The translations under genes and the position numbers were made by a program. Shown here one piece after another: positions 16,423-24,840 of a DNA stretch of 35,588 bases. Below the pieces are notes generated by a model, which saw only the letters and a program-made list of their open reading frames with translations, was not told the origin of the DNA and ran no database searches. Origin of the DNA: Acidisphaera sp. S103 (GTDB taxonomy: Bacteria > Pseudomonadota > Alphaproteobacteria > Acetobacterales > Acetobacteraceae); NCBI RefSeq assembly GCF_009765975.1, contig NZ_LMUJ01000065.1, positions 103,185 to 138,772 of the forward strand, written 5' to 3'. The first letter of the stretch is position 1; each line of letters begins with the position of its first letter.

Positions 16423-18705
16423 TCAACCGCACTTCGACCAGCCGCAATGCACGCAGCTGAGGCACCCCGCCTCACGTACCAGGCCAGGTTGGTTGCACTT
16501 AGGGCAGAGCGGCCCGAGCTGTGCGGGCGTCACGAAACCGGTGACCGACGAGGCTTCCTTGGTGCTGCTCAAGGCTTCTCGAACGAGGAACCCTGTTTCG
16601 ACCATGTGCCGTTCGATGACGTTGCCGATCGCGGCCACCAGCGAGCCGACGTAACCCCCGTTCATCCATTGGCCGCCGCGCGGGTCGAAGACTTGCTTCA
16701 ACTCCTCGGCCACGAACGCGACCTCGCCGCCGCGCCGAAACACCGCACTGATCATGCGGGTCAGCGCCACGACCCAAGCGTAGTGCTCGAGGTTCTTGCT
16801 GTTGACGAACACCTCGAACGGCCGGCGCCGACCATCCAGCTCGATGTCGTTCACCGTGACATACATCGCGTGCTCGCTGTCGGGCCAGCGGAGCTTGTAG
16901 GTGGCGCCTACCATTTTCTCCGGCCGTTCCATCAGGTCGGTCGTGCCGGCACCCGGCGGCGGCAGCGCTTCGGCCGGCTTCGCCTCCAGCACGGAGCCGG
17001 TGATGGCGTTCGGCCGGTAGGTCGTACAGCCCTTGCAGCCGGATCTGTAGGCATCGAGGTAGACCGCCTGGAATGCCTCGAAGCTGATGTCTTCCGGAAC
17101 GTTCACCGTCTTGCTGATCGCGCTGTCGACGTAGCGCTGCACGGCCGCCTGCATCCGCACATGCTCCGCCGGTGTCAGGTCCCGCGCGGTCACGAAATGC
17201 TCTGGGAGCGGCACTCCGTCGCTGAACTTCGCGCGGAAGCGGCGGAGGACATAATCGGAGACCTCCTCCTCGGTCCTTGAACCGTCCGGCTGCAGCACTT
17301 TGCGCGTGTACGCCAATGCAAACACCGGCTCGATACCGCTGGAGATGTTGTCGGCGACGAGGGAGATGGTCCCGGTTGGAGCGACGGAGGTGAGTAGGGC
17401 GTTGCGGATGCCATGCTCGGCGATCAGCGCCCGCACGTCTTCGTTCAGCTCGCACACGGTCTCGCCGGCGAGATAGGCATCCCGGTCGAACAACGGAAAG
17501 GCGCCTTTCTCTCCCGCCAAGCGCGCGGACGTCATGTAGGCCGTCCGACTGATCTGCCGTGCCCACTCCCCTGCCCTGTCCGCTGCCTCGACGGACCCGT
17601 AGCGCAGGCCGACCATCATCAGGGCGTCGGCCAGACCGGTCATTCCCAGCCCGATCCGGCGCTTGGCGATCGCCTCCTGACGCTGCGCCTCCAGCGGGAA
17701 GCCGGAAACATCGATGGTATTATCCATCATGCGGACGGCGACGGTCACCAGGTCGGCGAGTTCCGTCTGATCGAGATGGGCCTCTGGCGCGAATGGGTCA
17801 CGCACCAGGCGAGCAAGGTTGATCGAGCCTAGTAGACAGGCGCCATAGGGCGGCAATGGCTGCTCGCCACAGGGGTTCGTTGAGCGGATCGTCTCGCAAT
17901 AGGCGAGGTTGTTCCGCGCATTGATGCGGTCGATGAAGATGACGCCTGGCTCGGCATAGTCGTAGGTGGCGCGCGTGATGCTGTCGAACAGTTCCTTGGC
18001 GCGCAGGGTCTTGTAGATCCGGCCGTCGAATACGAGCGGCCAGTCGGCATCTGCCTCGACGGCCTCCATGAATGGATCGGTTGCCAAGACGGAGAGGTTG
18101 AAATTACGCAGCCGACCGGGCTGGCGTTTGGCGGCGATGAAGTCCTCGATGTCGGGGTGGTCGCACCGCATGGTGGCCATCATCGCACCACGACGGGCGC
18201 CGGCGGACATGATGGTGCGGCACATCGCGTCCCAGACATCCATGAATGACAGCGGCCCGGACGCGTCGGCGCCGACCCCCTTCACCGCTGCGCCCTTCGG
18301 CCGCAGCGTCGAGAAATCATAGCCGATCCCGCCGCCCTGCTGCATCGTCAGCGCGGCCTCGCGCAGGTTCTCGAAGATGCTGCTCAGATCGTCGGCGATA
18401 TCGCCCATGACGAAGCAGTTGAACAAGGTGACCCGGCGAGCCGTGCCGGCCCCCGACAGGATGCGCCCGGCAGGCAGGAACCTGAAATCATGCAGCGCTT
18501 CATAGAAGGGCTGCTCCCATCGGTCGGGATCGGCCTCGACCGCCGCCAGGGCTCGGGCGACCCGGCGCCAGCTATCCTCGATACTGACATCGACGGGCGT
18601 CCCGTCGGCGGTCTTTAGGCGATACTTCGCATCCCAGATCTGGCGGGAGATCGGGGCGACTTGCTCCATCGTGGTGCCCAACGTCGAGTCGATGTTCATA
18701 TCCAT
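16423..18705 (-). CDS. nrdJ: Adenosylcobalamin-dependent (class II) ribonucleoside-diphosphate reductase
   Basis: This encodes 760 aa from the ATG at 18705, chosen because AAGGG lies 7 bases upstream; a GTG six codons earlier would include that site. It reduces ribonucleotides to deoxyribonucleotides with vitamin B12 and no oxygen requirement. Visible motifs are FNCF (C97), STNPCGEQPL with the radical-site cysteine 279, and TSVAPTGTIS around 439-448. A cysteine-rich C-terminus (CPKC ... CLSCVHC ... KCG) acts as redox shuttle or zinc ribbon. The chromosome of the host presumably has its own reductase, so a plasmid copy suggests extra dNTP supply. It is preceded by structured leader copy D. Confidence 0.94.
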   Translation of the reverse strand: MDMNIDSTLGTTMEQVAPISRQIWDAKYRLKTADGTPVDVSIEDSWRRVARALAAVEADPDRWEQPFYEALHDFRFLPAGRILSGAGTARRVTLFNCFVMGDIADDLSSIFENLREAALTMQQGGGIGYDFSTLRPKGAAVKGVGADASGPLSFMDVWDAMCRTIMSAGARRGAMMATMRCDHPDIEDFIAAKRQPGRLRNFNLSVLATDPFMEAVEADADWPLVFDGRIYKTLRAKELFDSITRATYDYAEPGVIFIDRINARNNLAYCETIRSTNPCGEQPLPPYGACLLGSINLARLVRDPFAPEAHLDQTELADLVTVAVRMMDNTIDVSGFPLEAQRQEAIAKRRIGLGMTGLADALMMVGLRYGSVEAADRAGEWARQISRTAYMTSARLAGEKGAFPLFDRDAYLAGETVCELNEDVRALIAEHGIRNALLTSVAPTGTISLVADNISSGIEPVFALAYTRKVLQPDGSRTEEEVSDYVLRRFRAKFSDGVPLPEHFVTARDLTPAEHVRMQAAVQRYVDSAISKTVNVPEDISFEAFQAVYLDAYRSGCKGCTTYRPNAITGSVLEAKPAEALPPPGAGTTDLMERPEKMVGATYKLRWPDSEHAMYVTVNDIELDGRRRPFEVFVNSKNLEHYAWVVALTRMISAVFRRGGEVAFVAEELKQVFDPRGGQWMNGGYVGSLVAAIGNVIERHMVETGFLVREALSSTKEASSVTGFVTPAQLGPLCPKCNQPGLVREAGCLSCVHCGWSKCG

Positions 18706-18777
18706 CACACTACCCTTTTCCACCGCCCTCGGGTTTCACTTGTTCAGCGCCGTCGCCGGCGCTCGCCCACGGCCCGG

Positions 18778-18829
18778 ACAAGGGCGGTGCGGCGCAACCG
18801 CGACGGGAGCGCTCGTGCCGCACCCTTGT
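18778..18829 (-). promoter_or_regulatory. Structured leader element, copy D (upstream of nrdJ)
   Basis: The gene strand reads ACAAGGGT ... CGCCCTTGT. The closing stem pairs A-T outside CAAGGG where other copies have G-C, a compensatory difference. Inside, GGTGCGGC can pair with GCCGCACC. The inner edge is 74 bases from the nrdJ ATG. Confidence 0.55.
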
Positions 18830-18870
18830 GCGGGTGTGGCCGTGCGACACCGCCGCTCACCGTTCGTCCC

Positions 18871-20895
18871 TCAACGCAGCCCCGCGAGGGTAGATATGCT
18901 CCCCTGGCTCAGCCTTGGTGGCCGGCTGCCTTTGTCGAAAGGGTCTGGTCGCCCTCTCAACCAACCCGACACTCTGTTCTCCACCGGCAGGTCGTCGATG
19001 AAGCTCGATGGCACGGTATGTCCACGCCGGAACTCGCAATGTGTGATCGTTACGCGGCGCATTCCACGTGTAATCGCCACATACCCAAGACGTCGCTCTT
19101 CGGAAATGTCGCCATAGTCTGGGGGAAACGTTCCCGCCTCCCAGGCCGGCAGGAAGACGTGCGAGAACTCCAGGCCCTTGCCCTTGTGCATCGTCATCAG
19201 ACGTACACGGTCCGCGCTCTCGTCTTGTAGTCCGCTCGTGGACAGCGCCGCATGATCAAGCAGATCGCGGGCAGTGTGGAAGTCGCCGGCGAGCCCGATC
19301 AACTCCTGGATATTCTCTAGCTTATCCTCAGTTGTCTCCGCCCTGCTCTCGCGCAGCATAGCACGATAGCCGGTTGCGTCGAGCAAGAGCGATATCTGGT
19401 CGGCAACCGTGGCGGCGCGGTCGCGGCCGACGCCACGGACCGCGTCTGCAAACACTAAACCGGCGCTCCGTGCCTTGGGCGCTAGATCGGCCGCCTCGAG
19501 GGCCTGCAGCAGCGACACTTGACGCCAAGCGGCTTCCTGTTCGACCGTGTCCATAGTCTTCGGCCCGAAGCCGCGCGCCGGGACATTGATGACGCGCCGA
19601 AAGGCTTCGTCGCCCTGCGTGCTGTTCGGCGTGGCCGACAGCCGAAGCAGTGCCAGTGCGTCCTTGATCTCGGCGCGCTGGTAGAAGCCGACGTCACCCA
19701 CCAACACGTACGGGATGCGGCCACGCATCAAGCTCTCCTCGAAGCCACGCGACATCGCGTTGCTGCGATAGAGGATCGCCATGTCCTGCCAGCTCGATCC
19801 TTCCGCGTGCCGGCGCTGAATTTCGGCCACGATGCCTATTGCTTCAGCTTCGGCATTGCGGAACCGCACGACTTCGATCGGGTCACCAGACGGCTTGCGG
19901 GTGTAGAGCGTTTTGCCGAGTCGTCCGCGATCCTGTGCGATGACGGCATTCGCGGCGGACAGAATGTGCCCTGTCGAGCGGAAGTTTTCTTCAAGCCGCA
20001 CCTGCGTGGCGTTTGGAAAGTCGTGTGCGAAACGGCGGATGTAACGAATATCGGCACCACGCCATGAATAGATGCTCTGGTCATCGTCCCCGACGGTGAA
20101 CAGCTCGCCATGCGAGGCGGCGAGGAGACGAAGCCAGGAATACTGCGCCTGATTGACGTCTTGGTATTCGTCGGCAAGTACTGCATCGAACCGTCCCGCC
20201 CATCGGTCCAAATAGTCGCGGTTTGCCTGCATAGCGCGCACTGGCCATAACAGAAGATCGCCGAAATCGGCTGCGTTCGCATCGCGCAGAACGCGCTGAT
20301 ATTCGACGTATACTCGGGCTGCCATCCGAAGGTGATGCGGATCTACCGGTAGACCGGCATTGTTCGCCTCGGCAATTCTTGCCTCGACATGCGATGCCGC
20401 CTCATTGGGGATCACGAGTACATCCTTAAACCCCGAAATTCGGTTGCATATCAGCTTGAGCGGGTCGCGGCCCATCGACACGTCATCGGCGGCGGCATTG
20501 AGGTTCATCCCCTTCATCACGCGCTTGATGATTCGCCGGCTGTCATCGGCATCCACGATGTCGAACCCCGGCCGCAGGCCGGCGACTTCGGGCTCGACGC
20601 GGAGCTGGCGTGCCGCGAGTCCATGAAACGTCCCGACCCAACTGGGTGCCGCGCTGTCGCCCAGGGTCGCGCGGATGCGCAAGAGCATCTCGGCGGCAGC
20701 CTTGTTGGTGAAGGTGACCACCAGGATGCGCGAGGCCGGAATGCCCCGCGCGGCAATCCGGTGCGCGACGCCGGCGATGAGAGTTTTGGTCTTGCCGGTT
20801 CCCGCGCCGGCCAAAACCAACACGGCGCCGGGCAGTGCCGCGGCCGTCGCCTGATCGACCGTCAGGCCGTTGAGCACGTCAGAGGACGTCGACAT
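18871..20895 (-). CDS. UvrD/Rep/PcrA-type superfamily 1 DNA helicase
   Basis: This encodes 674 aa from the ATG at 20895, preceded by GGGGAG at a good distance; an in-frame ATG seven codons earlier has no such site. Motifs in order: GAGTGKT (30-36), TFTNKAAAEM, DEYQDVNQAQ (motif II), GDDDQSIYSWRGA (III), VRLEENFRST (IV), MTMHKGKGLEF (V) and AITRGMRRV (VI). It should unwind DNA 3' to 5' in repair or rolling-circle-like replication. The gene overlaps the HD gene by 17 bases and is the last of the TOPRIM-HD-UvrD unit. Confidence 0.92.
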   Translation of the reverse strand: MSTSSDVLNGLTVDQATAAALPGAVLVLAGAGTGKTKTLIAGVAHRIAARGIPASRILVVTFTNKAAAEMLLRIRATLGDSAAPSWVGTFHGLAARQLRVEPEVAGLRPGFDIVDADDSRRIIKRVMKGMNLNAAADDVSMGRDPLKLICNRISGFKDVLVIPNEAASHVEARIAEANNAGLPVDPHHLRMAARVYVEYQRVLRDANAADFGDLLLWPVRAMQANRDYLDRWAGRFDAVLADEYQDVNQAQYSWLRLLAASHGELFTVGDDDQSIYSWRGADIRYIRRFAHDFPNATQVRLEENFRSTGHILSAANAVIAQDRGRLGKTLYTRKPSGDPIEVVRFRNAEAEAIGIVAEIQRRHAEGSSWQDMAILYRSNAMSRGFEESLMRGRIPYVLVGDVGFYQRAEIKDALALLRLSATPNSTQGDEAFRRVINVPARGFGPKTMDTVEQEAAWRQVSLLQALEAADLAPKARSAGLVFADAVRGVGRDRAATVADQISLLLDATGYRAMLRESRAETTEDKLENIQELIGLAGDFHTARDLLDHAALSTSGLQDESADRVRLMTMHKGKGLEFSHVFLPAWEAGTFPPDYGDISEERRLGYVAITRGMRRVTITHCEFRRGHTVPSSFIDDLPVENRVSGWLRGRPDPFDKGSRPPRLSQGSISTLAGLR

Positions 20896-21808
20896 AGCAA
20901 TCTCCCCTGCAAACAATCAGTTCCTCGTCCGTGGTGAGCACGGTGAACGGAGCATCGAAGTCCCAGTCACCCGCTTCGTCCCGTTCACCGTCCACGATCA
21001 CGCCTTCGATCGAGGCCGAATAATCGCCAGCCTCGACGAGTACAAGAGTGTCCGTCAGGCTGTTGCCGGTTGGCGGTCGGCCGCATCGAAGCCGGCGGCT
21101 GGGGGGCAACCGGGTGAAAGCTGTCGCTAGCTTTGCTATGGTCTGTTCGCGCGCGATGCACGCATCGAGGTCGGCCGCATGTTCCAGATCCTCGCTGCCC
21201 GTCAGCTCGCGCAACTTCGCCAGGAACAGAGCGGCGGCGGTCCGTGCGGACCAAGGCTCCCAAGGCTTCAGCCCGGCGAACTGGGGCAACGGATCGTCGG
21301 TGAGCGGCCGCGCCTGGATGCCCAGCGTGTCCTGCAGGTCCTGGTATGACCATCCAGCGACATGCACCGCTTCCGAAGCCGCGGCGAGCCGATCAGCGCG
21401 CTTGTGGGCGGCGTAGCTCTCGTCATCCCAACCGGGGATAGCATAGCGCGTCACAATCGCCGTCCTGAGCCGGGAGACCAGGCCGTCGTAATCGGCGCCC
21501 AGATGCTGCTTGAGCGGTGAGATCGGATCGAAGCTGAGCATGCCCTTGTCGGCGTCGTGCAGCAGCTCGCGCAGTGCCTCGCCGCGCGTCAGCCGGACGA
21601 GCGGAGCGATCTTCTGCCGCAGTATGAGAACCAGCAGGCTGTGGTGGGCGACAGAGAGCGGCAGATCCCAGCAGGAGTGACCGCCCCAGCGATAGGTCCG
21701 CGACAAGCCGATGGCCAGGTCACGGTCGGTCCAGCTGTCGGGGTCGGGCTGTAACAAGTTCAACCGGCGACCGGATTCTAATCTAACCCAAGCGCGTTCG
21801 GGCCTCAT
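20879..21808 (-). CDS. HD-domain phosphohydrolase
   Basis: This encodes 309 aa. The N-terminal half is an HD domain with YRWGGH (H44), LSVAHHSLL (H55, H56) and LLHDADKGM (H84, D85), followed by SPLKQHLG as in 5'-nucleotidase/dNTPase-like HD proteins. The C-terminal half (after about 200) is not recognised. The ATG overlaps the TOPRIM gene stop by 4 bases. A role in nucleotide turnover fits the nearby nrdJ but is inferred. Confidence 0.78.
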   Translation of the reverse strand: MRPERAWVRLESGRRLNLLQPDPDSWTDRDLAIGLSRTYRWGGHSCWDLPLSVAHHSLLVLILRQKIAPLVRLTRGEALRELLHDADKGMLSFDPISPLKQHLGADYDGLVSRLRTAIVTRYAIPGWDDESYAAHKRADRLAAASEAVHVAGWSYQDLQDTLGIQARPLTDDPLPQFAGLKPWEPWSARTAAALFLAKLRELTGSEDLEHAADLDACIAREQTIAKLATAFTRLPPSRRLRCGRPPTGNSLTDTLVLVEAGDYSASIEGVIVDGERDEAGDWDFDAPFTVLTTDEELIVCRGDCYVDVL

Positions 21809-22743
21809 GCCCCTCTCCTCTCAACAAGTACATCGTTCCAGTCATGTCCCTCGGGTGGACGCAATCGCTCGAACCCGACCGCCGCGTCTGCGGCGAGCGC
21901 CGCATGCCGGTCGGCGTAGCGATCCCCGGCTACGTTCGCGTCGGCCGCGCTCACCAGCACGCCAGCGACGCAGCGCAAGCGGGTCAAGGTCGTGCGAAGC
22001 GCGTCGAGGGTGCCCGGCCCCATTCCCCCGCCTGTCGCGACGTAGAGGGTATCCGCGCGCATGTGTTCAATCGCGGCCAGGCTGAGCGCGTCGATTGGCG
22101 CCTCGAGCACGGCCGCACGGGAGGCTTGATCGGCGATCCCGAACTGGAACAGCGTCTTCCGCCCGCCGCGGAGCGAACCCTTGTAGGTTCGGCTTCGGGT
22201 CTCGACGTGGGTAACGACCCCGTTCCAGCGATGCGCCAGCCACGCACTGCCATAGGCGCCCAACCGAACGCAGTCCTGCCACACCGCCGCCTCGAGCACG
22301 TCCTGTGGGAGCGCTCTAGCCTCGGCCAGGTATGTCCAGGCGGTGTCACCCGGCCGAAGTGCTGACCGTGCCGCCCATCGCTGGCCGGGCGAGCGATCAG
22401 GCTTGTCGGCGTCAGACTTGCGTCGACGTTCGGCCGGCGGAAAAGCCGGAGCGATACCGACGAAGCCCCGGAGCACCTTGCGGACGGCACCGAAGTTCAG
22501 CGACGGATCCAAGTGTTGGACTAGATTGAAGATGTCGCCTTTAGCGCTGCCGGTCGCATCCCACCAGCCGCGGCCCTCATGGTTGATGATGATGATCTCG
22601 CCCTCGCCACGACGGTATTTCAGCGCGTGCCTGGTGCTCTCGCGCATGTCGAGTTTCCAGCCGCCGACCATGCGTTCGAGCACGGCGGCGCAGTTCACGC
22701 TTTGCCGGAACAGCTCCAGCTCCGCATCTGCAGATGTTGACAT
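21805..22743 (-). CDS. DUF3991/TOPRIM-domain protein (primase-like)
   Basis: This encodes 312 aa from the ATG at 22743, chosen for the GGAG 9 bases upstream; the frame extends 69 codons further upstream as low-complexity sequence that contains the leader element. Residues about 15-100 resemble the DUF3991/CHC2-like domain (WDATGSAKGDIFNLV), without zinc cysteines. A TOPRIM domain follows, with E214 in LEAPIDALS and D268/D274 in SAADANVAGD. Proteins of this type accompany plasmid transfer and replication regions and are thought to act on DNA primers. It heads the TOPRIM-HD-UvrD unit behind leader copy E. Confidence 0.82.
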   Translation of the reverse strand: MSTSADAELELFRQSVNCAAVLERMVGGWKLDMRESTRHALKYRRGEGEIIIINHEGRGWWDATGSAKGDIFNLVQHLDPSLNFGAVRKVLRGFVGIAPAFPPAERRRKSDADKPDRSPGQRWAARSALRPGDTAWTYLAEARALPQDVLEAAVWQDCVRLGAYGSAWLAHRWNGVVTHVETRSRTYKGSLRGGRKTLFQFGIADQASRAAVLEAPIDALSLAAIEHMRADTLYVATGGGMGPGTLDALRTTLTRLRCVAGVLVSAADANVAGDRYADRHAALAADAAVGFERLRPPEGHDWNDVLVERRGA

Positions 22744-22841
22744 CGTAGTTCTCCAGGAAGCGGCGTGGCGGGCCGGGCTCCCTGCCCTGCCCTTTCCATG
22801 TCCGGCATTCGCCGAACCGCGGGCCGCGAAGACGGAGGGTG

Positions 22842-22896
22842 GCAAGGGCGCAGCCGGCAAAGCCGGGCCGCGCGCCATTGGGTGCGCGACCCTTGC
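22842..22896 (-). promoter_or_regulatory. Structured leader element, copy E (upstream of TOPRIM gene)
   Basis: The gene strand reads GCAAGGGT ... CGCCCTTGC. Inside are a CGCGC/GCGCG hairpin and then a CCGGC/GCCGG hairpin with a TTT loop, in the same order as copy A with different loop sequence. The inner edge lies 100 bases from the ATG at 22743, farther than in the other copies. Confidence 0.6.
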
Positions 22897-22931
22897 GGCC
22901 CTCCCGGCGCAAGCGGCACCCCATCTCGGCC

Positions 22932-23306
22932 CTACGTCATCGATCTCCATGGGTCGATGCTGACGGGGCGCCGTGCAAACGGCACCTCGAAGATCAGGTC
23001 AGAGCCGTCCCTTGTAGCCGCAGCGCTGGAGATGGGTTCAATATTGGTCGTCCAGGATACCCTTCCCGTGGGCAAGCTGGTGCAGGTTGAGGTCGCCGCC
23101 GAAGTGCAACTCGAGGAAGGCCGGTGCCGGGTCAGCAAGGGCGATGTCCCAGGATTGGGTTCGGATGCCGGGCGAAGGCCTGGGCGGCCAACTTTACGTC
23201 CGTGACGATCTGGGTCCAATTCGGGATCGAGGTCCAACAATGACCTGCTGGGTGTCGGGGTGCAGCTCGTCCTGCTTGAAGTCCGGGCCCGTTCCAACCA
23301 CGACAC
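22932..23306 (-). pseudogene. Degraded gene upstream of the TOPRIM unit
   Basis: Protein-like segments occur in different minus-strand frames: WTQIVTDVKLAAQAFARHP near 23210, then WDIALADPAPAFLELHFGGD and LNLHQLAHGKGILDDQY ending in a stop near 23042, then SDLIFEVPFARRPVSID near 22980. Together they read like one small protein broken by at least two frameshifts or stops. No family is recognised. Confidence 0.4.
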
Positions 23307-23843
23307 GGGTGATCTGCCCCGTACGAACGCTTCTTTGTCCGCGAGGGCATCGGTGCGTCCCAGAGCCGGTAGTATTCCAGGGGACTTAGCTTGCCTGGTC
23401 CGTGCCGCAGTGCCGCTGTCTTAGTTACCCGTCGGCCTTTGGCGACGGCGGCCTGGACGCCTGCCGGGACGTCGTTCGGAAGTTCAGCGTCTCTTGGCTG
23501 GATTGGTGGTTGAGGCTGTGATCATCTGTGTTTCCCTCACGGTCTCGCGAACGATCGCGGCCGCGGTCGGTTTCCCGTTCCCTTTCCACTCCAGATTGGC
23601 CTGGTCGGGAAAGACAGAGGCGCGAAGCTGGCGGTGTCCGTTATCGACGGTGCACCGCCACTCCCTCCGCCTGTACTAGGCCGCCATGGCGGTGACCGCG
23701 GCAGTGATGATGACGAAAGCCAATATCCCATACCCGATCCGGCGCCGGGGCTTCTCCGGTCATTTTGATAAGTTTGTCATCGCCGTCATCGGGGGCATGG
23801 AACATCTATCCCCCTGCCCTGTTCCGTGCTGCCAAAACGACAT
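23307..23843. other. Spacer before the partition region
   Basis: No supported gene. A minus-strand segment (about 23676-23798) reads MTNLSK, a TGA, then PEKPRRRIGYGILAFVIITA and so on, resembling a one-helix membrane peptide with an in-frame stop. One GGGCAGGG octamer lies on the minus strand at 23812-23819. Confidence 0.3.
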
Positions 23844-23894
23844 TTATCCGGTAAAAATAGTAACCGGATAATCTGAAAAACCCGGTTATCTATC
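23844..23894. repeat. Three 17-bp partition-type repeats at the 3' end of the parB-like gene
   Basis: Three back-to-back 17-bp units (starting 23844, 23861, 23878) match the 32-copy array upstream of parA, each with CCGG at the same place. The last unit overlaps the stop codon of the parB-like gene. They probably bind the same small partition protein. Confidence 0.75.
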
Positions 23895-24177
23895 GGTTCT
23901 TGTAGAGGACCCAAGCCTCTTCGATAATTACGCCCTGCTGCACCCCTCGCCTCTTCGCCTCGTCCGCAATCTCATCGGCGACGTTTGGCATTACCTTGGC
24001 ATGTACTTGGCCCACGCGCGGGCTCGGCTGTCGTCCGCGCTTGCGGTTTGGCTCTCGATTGACGAACCCATGCTGTTCGCCGGCTGCATCCACCCTGCCC
24101 TGAGATTCAGGCGTTGTGTCCTTGCGCCTAGTTTTCAGGCTGTCAAGGTCGATGCTGAAGGTCGGCTTATCACTCAT
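23890..24177 (-). CDS. Small ParB-like centromere-binding protein (probable ribbon-helix-helix)
   Basis: This encodes 95 aa. The first 55 residues are polar and probably disordered. The C-terminal 40 (QVHAKVMPNVADEIADEAKR, then GVIIEEA) fit a ribbon-helix-helix fold like ParG or omega. The ATG overlaps the parA stop by 4 bases. Position after a Walker-type parA and between two blocks of 17-bp repeats marks it as the DNA-binding adaptor of a type Ib-like partition system. Autoregulation through the repeats upstream of parA is likely. Confidence 0.75.
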   Translation of the reverse strand: MSDKPTFSIDLDSLKTRRKDTTPESQGRVDAAGEQHGFVNREPNRKRGRQPSPRVGQVHAKVMPNVADEIADEAKRRGVQQGVIIEEAWVLYKNR

Positions 24178-24836
24178 AATCCTTTCCCCACCAGGCGGTT
24201 GTAGACGGCCTGCGCGAAGGCTGATGCGTTTTCTGCGGCTGGCTCCATCTTGCCCTGCACCGGCATCGTGCGAAGATCGCCGCCGAACTCGAACAAGGCG
24301 GAGAACGCAGCACGTTCCATGAGGGGAGGCGTGATAATATCGACCCCCTGCCCTCTCAGTGATTTCTCGATTGCCGTGTGCTGCTTCGACTTGATCGCGC
24401 GCGTCATTGTGAAAACCACTGCGTGCCGGATTGCCCGGCCCAGGGCTTCCTCCTCCTCTTCAATTAGAGCCAAGGCTCGGACGCCTATCGTCGCGTCGAG
24501 CGTGGTTGCCCGCATTGGTGTGAGAACCAGGTCAGCCTGAGATATAGCTCGCGAAACTAAGCGCGAGGCCACCCCCTCTAAATCGACGATTACGACCCGG
24601 CCATCAGCATCCTGCTGTTTGAGGGTCTTGACGATTTCCGATTCGCCAACGTCTGATCTGACATTGATGCGCGGCGGTAACGTGCCACGGTCCGCCCAGA
24701 TGCTGATCGATCGGTTGGGGTCGCAATCGAGGATAGTGACCTCAGCACCCGCGTGCGCCAACTCGGTCGCAAGGATGATGGAGGCAGTGGACTTCCCCGC
24801 CCCGCCCTTTGGCGAGGCGACCGTGACGATTGGCAT
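24174..24836 (-). CDS. parA: ParA-family partition ATPase
   Basis: This encodes 220 aa, the short form without an N-terminal helix-turn-helix domain. The deviant Walker A is KGGAGKST (10-17), DCDPNRSISIW follows as Walker A', and VVIVDLEG is Walker B. It moves plasmid copies apart by binding the nucleoid. The 17-bp repeat array begins 4 bases upstream of the ATG and no Shine-Dalgarno sequence is seen, so the message may be leaderless and its promoter inside the repeats. Confidence 0.9.
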   Translation of the reverse strand: MPIVTVASPKGGAGKSTASIILATELAHAGAEVTILDCDPNRSISIWADRGTLPPRINVRSDVGESEIVKTLKQQDADGRVVIVDLEGVASRLVSRAISQADLVLTPMRATTLDATIGVRALALIEEEEEALGRAIRHAVVFTMTRAIKSKQHTAIEKSLRGQGVDIITPPLMERAAFSALFEFGGDLRTMPVQGKMEPAAENASAFAQAVYNRLVGKGL

Positions 24837-24840
24837 GGTC

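Noticed and set aside
5713..22896. The CAAGGG/CCCTTG palindromes as rho-independent terminators or REP elements
   Set aside because: No T-run follows any copy, each is upstream of a gene at similar distance in one orientation, and the inner parts differ between copies.
23676..23798. Small membrane peptide on the minus strand
   Set aside because: The hydrophobic segment is preceded by an in-frame TGA and has no start codon after it; noted only in the spacer entry.
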